From Daphnia pulex (lineage: Eukaryota; Arthropoda; Branchiopoda; Diplostraca; Daphniidae), in the NCBI RefSeq assembly GCF_021134715.1, contig NC_060023.1:7440001-7504000 (forward strand): a DNA stretch of 64,000 bases. Reading direction: 5' to 3'. Made by a program: the position numbers and the translations under genes. The first letter of the stretch is position 1. Each line of letters starts with the position of its first letter. The notes beneath the pieces were generated by a model that was given only the letters and a program-made list of their open reading frames with translations, was not told the origin of the DNA and made no database searches. Shown piece after piece: positions 58,932-64,000 of this stretch.

Positions 58932-59000
58932 ATAGAACGTGGTGTAGTGGGTAGAGCACTGGAGTACCACTCCAAAGAACGTGGTTTCGCGCCTGTATCG
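58932..59000 (+). mobile_element. possible tRNA-derived SINE head
   Basis: gtggtgtagtgggtagagcac resembles an RNA polymerase III A box and gtggtttcgcgcct a B box, at tRNA-like spacing. The cloverleaf is imperfect, and no poly(A) or T tail is clear, so it is not called a tRNA. Confidence 0.4.
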
Positions 59001-60250
59001 GTCGTGTCCACTCTCGCGATTTCCAATAAAGATCATCTTATTTATCACAACGCCTTTCGTGTTGCAAATGTAGCTAAGAAAGCGACAACTACCATCCAAG
59101 ATTCCACCGGACAAAAGATTAATCGTTACCGGATATATATTTAAAATAAAAGAAAGGTCAAAGAATTTGAACTGTTGAAGTGGAGATTTGATGAGGCAGG
59201 ATAAAAAGGACTTCACAGCAAATATCGCGCCGAAATAAGCGCCATTAAGAACTCCAGAGACAATGGAGAGAGAGATTTCGGGTCAAGCCCAAACTTGAAC
59301 TTAATATTGTGGGTGGTTTTTGTTTCTTTTTTCCAAGCACTTAAATTAATTTCCGATGGATTTGTCACGGTCAACTCTATTTTAACAAATGGAATTACAC
59401 TAATAGGTAGTCTCCATCTTCTTTTAATGAGTGATGACAAGCTTTGAACGAAAAACATTCAAGTAGCTGTGGTATAAAAATGGCCATCACAATTCCTTTT
59501 CGTTATTGCCCCCTGCCCCCAACCCTTCGACGACAAATATGGGATGGACAATTCAATGCCATCTTTCTGTTTTTAAATTTAGAGGCTATATGGATTGGTT
59601 AAAATGCTAAACATACCAATCTGGCCATGGCATCCTTAGTCTGTCCCACTTTTAGGTTTTTTTTCTTTTTTGACGGCCTTTGGAATTAGGTTGTGTTTCC
59701 TAAAAACCAATTTAAATCCAAAGTATGAATGAAAAACAAATTTTTTACATACCCCACCACTTGAAAAACCATTTTTTTGGACCCCAAAATTTTCTAAAAA
59801 AATTTGATAAAACTAACTACTGTATATTTCTTTTTGGCCTTTTGACAGTATATGTAGTTATATGTTGCCAATAAGTGTACCAAATTTCAATGAAATCAGA
59901 TAAAAACTAAATACACCAATCGCGGTTTTTATTAGGCACCCTTCATGAAAACGGGGGAGGGGAAACATAGCGTTAAGTCAGTAGGGCGCGAGGAAACTAA
60001 ATACACCAAATATTTTCTTGCTTGATACTTATCATAAGTATTTTTGACTTCACTGCTTAGGGTACATTATTGTTGGCGTGAGTTTACATAATTGAGCAAT
60101 TGAGAACTCAATTAAAGCACTTTCCGGGCCCAATGATGGGGGATGGGAATGCCGAAACAGTTGTTGGTCTCGAACTCGGAGCTTTAGAGAGAATAAAGAA
60201 AATCGCTGTTAAAGTTCACCACCGTAAAAGAAAAAATTGAACCACTAAAC
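59001..60250. other. non-coding spacer
   Basis: No gene recognised. The short open frame on the minus strand at 59213-59458 lacks any domain. Confidence 0.4.
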
Positions 60251-60256
60251 ACTTAC

Positions 60257-61990
60257 CAGCTTCTCGGGTACGTTCGGTAGCTGCGGACTGACGTTCGGTA
60301 GCCGGTTGTGACGTGCCAACATCAGCTCCTGGCAGAAATGGTTTTAGCGTTTTGCTCTTAGCTTCAGTCGTGATATCCTTTTTTCCGGCTCTTCGTTTCG
60401 CTCCTGAAGATTCAGTGAGGCAGCACATTGCTAAAATATTGCATATTTATGGCAAGCCGGTCGTGCCACTTTTTTGTCATGCATAAACCGTAACGCAATA
60501 CATAAACAGCTGCGTAATGGTAAGCATAAACCTTAACGCAATGCATAAACAGCTGCGTAATGGTAAGCATAAACCTTGACGCAATGCATAAACAGCTTGT
60601 TAATAAGCAATTAAACTAACCATTAGAAATGATCGCAATATTGGTTTTATGAATAGATGTAATATCTATTTAAACCTAGTGCAAACCCACAATTAGATGG
60701 CTCATTTCATCGTAGTATTCTAATGCCCAGTTTAAACTGAACATCGGGTTCCCACTCATCCCAAATATTTGATCTGTTTGGCAAAAATTAATTATTTTGG
60801 AATGAATAATAAATTTGATGAATATCTTACTCTTCGTAAGTGGTGACGTTCAATGCACGTGAGTCGTAATTAACGTCGTCAATTGACATGGCTTCATTTT
60901 GAACCAAGGTATCAACCAAATCGATATTCTGTTCGTTGCTAAATTTCAGCACTTCAACATTTCTGTAAAAAGAAAATATTATTTATTTAATAAAATATAG
61001 CAAACGATAAAAATAACAAATAATCGTGATAATTTGTTGGCTTTCAATCCATGATGCATCCTCAATTTGTGATATTCAATACTTTCTTCCCTTTCGGCAA
61101 CAAAGTTACATTTTTCACATGAATACTTTTTGGGTGAATGCTGACTTTTTTCATGACTCGATCTCAATGCAGTGGTCGCTAACTTTGAGTTGCACCTAGG
61201 ATATCTACAAATTAGTTGAGCAACTTTTGTTTCCGGGATTGAAAAGTGAACAATTTCTTCGTTTCCTTCTAATCCCATTGATTGAAAGTCAATGGAATTA
61301 TCCATTATTGTTTTTTTAACAAAAGATATTTTCTGAATTAGCCATTTTTGTCGAGTTCTAATTATTTGCAAATCATTGTGAGCTTTAGAATAAAAAAATT
61401 GCTTAATTTCTAAAGAAGTTTCCTAAAGTAAAAAAGTAATAGTTAAATTATTTGTTTTGTTAATGACGATTAATACATAATTGGAATTACAAGTAATTCG
61501 AAATATACCTGCCAATTTTTCCCAATGAAATCATTTAGTTCTTTCAAATTTGTGTTTGTAGTATCAAGCGTCATAAATATATTTTTAGTAAACTAAGCAA
61601 TTGGTAGACCAGCTAAGGTTTCCATATCTTTCAATTGTTGGTTCAACTCATGTAGCTTTACAAATTTACTTTTCCAACCATCAATATCCAACTTCACAAT
61701 ACCAGACTTGTTAATTTAAAAAATGAAACATGGAAACTAATTAGAATTACCATATTTAAATAAACAAATAGAATAGGTACACATACCTTGCCACTTTTGC
61801 TTAAAAAATAATCCATTTAGTTTGCGTTTAAGCTCAATAACACAAGTAGAATAATATTTTGGGTGCTTCTCCTAGCACAAAAATTTAATGCAGCTTCACA
61901 ATGGGGAATTATCCTAAGTTTACCTGTTATCAGCTTTTCGTGACTTAGATCAAACACAAAATCCACTAGGATGTCTATATCGATTGTCTG
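60257..61990 (-). CDS. C2H2 zinc-finger gene or pseudogene
   Basis: Minus-strand blocks: an exon with a good acceptor (ttttttactttag) at about 61424 runs to about 61045 and encodes TSLEIKQFFYSKAHNDLQII, DNSIDFQSMGLEGNEEIVHF and two C2H2-like fingers (CRYPRCNSKLATT..H..H and CEKCNFVAEREES..H..H). Upstream, 61511-61715 encodes WKSKFVKLHELNQQLKDMET and, after a TAG near 61597, MTLDTTNTNLKELNDFIGKN with a donor. Around 61792-61875 lies KHPKYYSTCVIELKRKLNGL. Downstream, 60831-60962 and 60257-60430 are open blocks with splice sites, but their phases do not fit directly. The in-frame TAG and phase clashes suggest decay. Likely nuclear; target unknown. Confidence 0.45.
60481..60598. repeat. 43-bp tandem repeat, 2.7 copies
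   Basis: Units 60481-60523, 60524-60566 and a partial 60567-60598 share gcataaaccttaacgcaatg and the rest with one or two changes each. The repeat lies between two exon-like blocks on the minus strand. Confidence 0.9.
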
Positions 61991-62082
61991 TATCGATTGT
62001 TAATCGTTGTCACCAGTTCAATGGTCACGGGGTAGAATTTTAGTAACTAAAAACTTTCCTTTGACATCAGTTGTTTTACGAA

Positions 62083-62567
62083 ATGGCGAAATCAGTCGAA
62101 TCCACAAAGAAAAGGGCAACTAAAGTACTTGAAAAATTAAAGGATGAAGTAATTTACAATGAGATTCTCAACGTGATGAAGGGTAATTATTTGCATTGAA
62201 ATGTGTTGAATTAAGATGTGATTAATTTAACATTACATTAAACAACTTAAAATGTACACGTGAATTATTTTTCTCATCCGAAATATTTCATATTTCAGAT
62301 GACTTATTAATATATGAACTCCAACCGCTTCCTAACGATCTGCATTTTGGCACTGCTATGGTAGAAACCATGAGATCTTTTACGGAGGCTGATTTCTATG
62401 ATTTACCTGCAGGCTTGAAGTGCTCAAATTGCTACGGTTCTTGTTCTAGAACAATAAACCTGAACGGCAAAAGGGTTTGCAAACCTTGTGCACGTGGAAC
62501 TCTGCATAAAAATGCAAAAAACCGTTTTCGTTATTCGTTTTGCCACCAAGTACTGCAAAACCAATAA
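62083..62567 (+). CDS. small cysteine-rich protein, two exons
   Basis: Exon 62083-62182 (ATG in AAATGG context, donor gtaatt) joins in phase to exon 62299-62567 (acceptor tatttcag) to give 122 residues. The N-terminus is basic and helical (KKRATKVLEKLKDEVIYNEI). The C-terminal half holds CSNCYGSCSRTINLNGKRVC and KPCARG, a possible zinc-binding CxxC..CxxC-type site. No family recognised. It starts about 90 bp from the upstream end of the minus-strand zinc-finger locus, so the two may share a promoter. Open sequence at 62580-62659 in another frame ends at a donor (gtaaga), so a frameshift or further exon is possible. Confidence 0.5.
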
Positions 62568-62689
62568 ACTTCATTTTGACTGTTCAACGTCAATCACAAA
62601 GCACAACAATTCCTGCAGAAGCCTTGCAACTACTACATGAATTCATCAAAACAACAGAGTAAGAAATATATTTATTTATTTTTTATTTT

Positions 62690-64000
62690 ATTCGATTTCT
62701 ATAGCGCACTTTACAACTACATGATCAAATGACGCTTTAGGTAGAGTCACTCAAGAAAAGATGTACAATTTGGGTCATTTATAACATTTACTGAACAAAT
62801 AGGATTTCAACAGAGTTTTAAAATTCTTCAGCTCCGTCATTTTCTTGATTTTATCCGGCAGGTCGTTCCACAGCCTCGGACCCATTCTTGAGAATGTGCG
62901 CGAGCCATAGAGCCCAGGTTTTCCTGGTGGAACAGCTAGATCACTAGAAAACGACGATCTGAGGGTTCGTGGTGGGTTGTAACGCTTAATCAGGGATGAC
63001 AAATATGGAGGGGCATATCCATGCAGACACTTTAAGGCCAATACCAGACACTTAAAGCTGATGCGCTCGTTGACTGGCAGCCAACGCACGGTTTTGAGAT
63101 GGTTGGAAACAGGATCAAACCTCCTCGCTCCGACAATCAATCTGGCAGCAGCGTTTTGGACTCTCTGCAGTCTCAGGATCTGTTCCTTTGGAAGACCAGC
63201 GAACAGCGAGTTGGCGTATTCCAGTCGGGATAGAACCATGGCTTGAACCAAGATTTTTGCCGCATGTGGTGACAGGTATTTCCGGATTTTTCCCAGTGTG
63301 CGAATGTGAAAAAATGCTGACTTGCACACGCTGTTGATATGCGGGATCATGGTCAAATTGCTGTAGAAAATCACTCCAAGATTTTTCACCACTAGAGAAG
63401 GTTGAACCAAGTAATCTCCAACCTGAAGAGGTAGTTTTTCAATCAGCTTGGATCGGTTCGGAGTCGATGTGTAAAGAAGTTCGCTCTTACACACGTTAAG
63501 CTTCACCCGATTTGCAGTAAACCAAGTTTCCGAGCGCGCTGCACAACTTGCCATCATGCTTAGGGCCGATAGCTGTTGAGATGGAGCCGGACGGAGTCGA
63601 AAGCCAATCCGGAGCTAAGTGTCATCAGAGAACTGACCCATCTTCAGAACATTTAGGCCACCGTTGTTAAGAATGGTACCTTCTAGCACCGACGAAAGAG
63701 GATTCGCGTAAGCGAGGTAAATAAGCGGGCCAAGTACAGAGCCCTGTGGGTCCCCGAAGTTAGAGTGACGCTATCAGATGGCAGAGCATTCACAACAACA
63801 AACTGAGAACGGCCGTCAAGATAGGAGGAAAACCAATCCAGGGCAACTCCTGATACGCCACAGTGAGATGAAAGTCTCTGCATCAAGATCGTATGATCGA
63901 TGTTGTCGAACGCAGCGCTTAGATCCAAAAGAAGAAGTGCAGCACCATCCCCACGATCCGCCGCAGCCAGTAGATCCTCACAAATACATAAAAGTGCTGT
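62690..64000 (-). mobile_element. CR1/L2-like non-LTR retrotransposon, 3' half, cut by the window end
   Basis: Minus strand. 63928-63683 encodes the middle of the reverse transcriptase: DLSAAFDNIDHTILMQRLSS and GVSGVALDWFSSYLDGRSQF. 63557-62775 (260 codons) encodes the thumb and C-terminal part: TANRVKLNVCKSELLYTSTP, VKNLGVIFYSNLTMIPHIN, QRVQNAAARLIVGARRFDPV and FSRMGPRLWNDLPDKIKK. Between them a frameshift and stops break the catalytic-loop region (QFSDDT in place of FADDT near 63640). The 3' end lies near 62690. Confidence 0.85.

Noticed and set aside
58932-59000. A third tRNA gene
   Set aside because: The acceptor and T stems do not pair properly and the B box is altered; better seen as a possible SINE.
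60481-60598. CRISPR-like array
   Set aside because: The units are contiguous without unique spacers, and this is a eukaryotic genome.

Overview
The window is animal nuclear DNA, most likely from a compact arthropod genome; a Daphnia-like water flea fits best. This rests on introns of about 60-100 bases with GT-AG ends, a speckle-type POZ gene of the kind that has multiplied in branchiopods, and many young but broken DNA transposons and retroelements. The species is an inference. No CRISPR array, bacterial operon or riboswitch is present.

Layout. Positions 1-8.6 kb hold a few orphan exons (minus 511-689, plus 1543-1693), about 6 kb of microsatellite-rich non-coding DNA, a small plus-strand gene with an acidic repeat tail (7654-8158) and a 52-residue secreted peptide on the minus strand (8459-8617). 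Positions 9.3-21.5 kb are a graveyard: broken intron-containing copies of a cadherin, of the proteasome ubiquitin receptor ADRM1/Rpn13 (with a tandem exon duplication) and of DNA topoisomerase II, mixed with a Ty3/Gypsy gag, a hAT transposase, a pogo/Tigger transposase, a non-LTR reverse transcriptase and an envelope-like glycoprotein. Positions 21.5-30 kb are mostly non-coding, with one unidentified interrupted reading frame (24.7-25.8 kb) and a nested pair of miniature inverted-repeat elements (27.1-27.8 kb).

Positions 30.1-33.8 kb (minus) hold a complete beta-glucuronidase gene of 15 coding exons. Two of its exons, the eleventh and the last, have a phase-matched second copy, which suggests alternative exons. 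Positions 33.8-38.1 kb are non-coding. Positions 38.1-46.4 kb (plus) hold a 15-exon gene for a secreted protein with an EMI domain, a collagen helix, a coiled coil, an acidic region and a basic tail, similar to COL26A1/EMID1. One of its introns contains a near-perfect 897-bp palindromic Tc1/mariner-like element. Then follow an intronless BTB/POZ gene, a TCAIM-like mitochondrial gene, an intronless RNF121-type RING ubiquitin ligase and two identical tRNA-Lys genes in inverted orientation.

Positions 54.3-64 kb hold a frameshifted Ty3/Gypsy pol, a possible tRNA-derived SINE, a 43-bp tandem repeat, a zinc-finger gene or pseudogene paired head-to-head with a small cysteine-rich gene, and the 3' half of a CR1/L2-like retrotransposon that runs off the end.

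The host genes form no common pathway: lysosomal glycosidase, extracellular matrix, ubiquitin ligase and adaptor, mitochondrial protein. The most interesting signals are the duplicated phase-matched exons in beta-glucuronidase, the run of joined host-gene fragments at 9-14 kb, and the nested and palindromic transposons.
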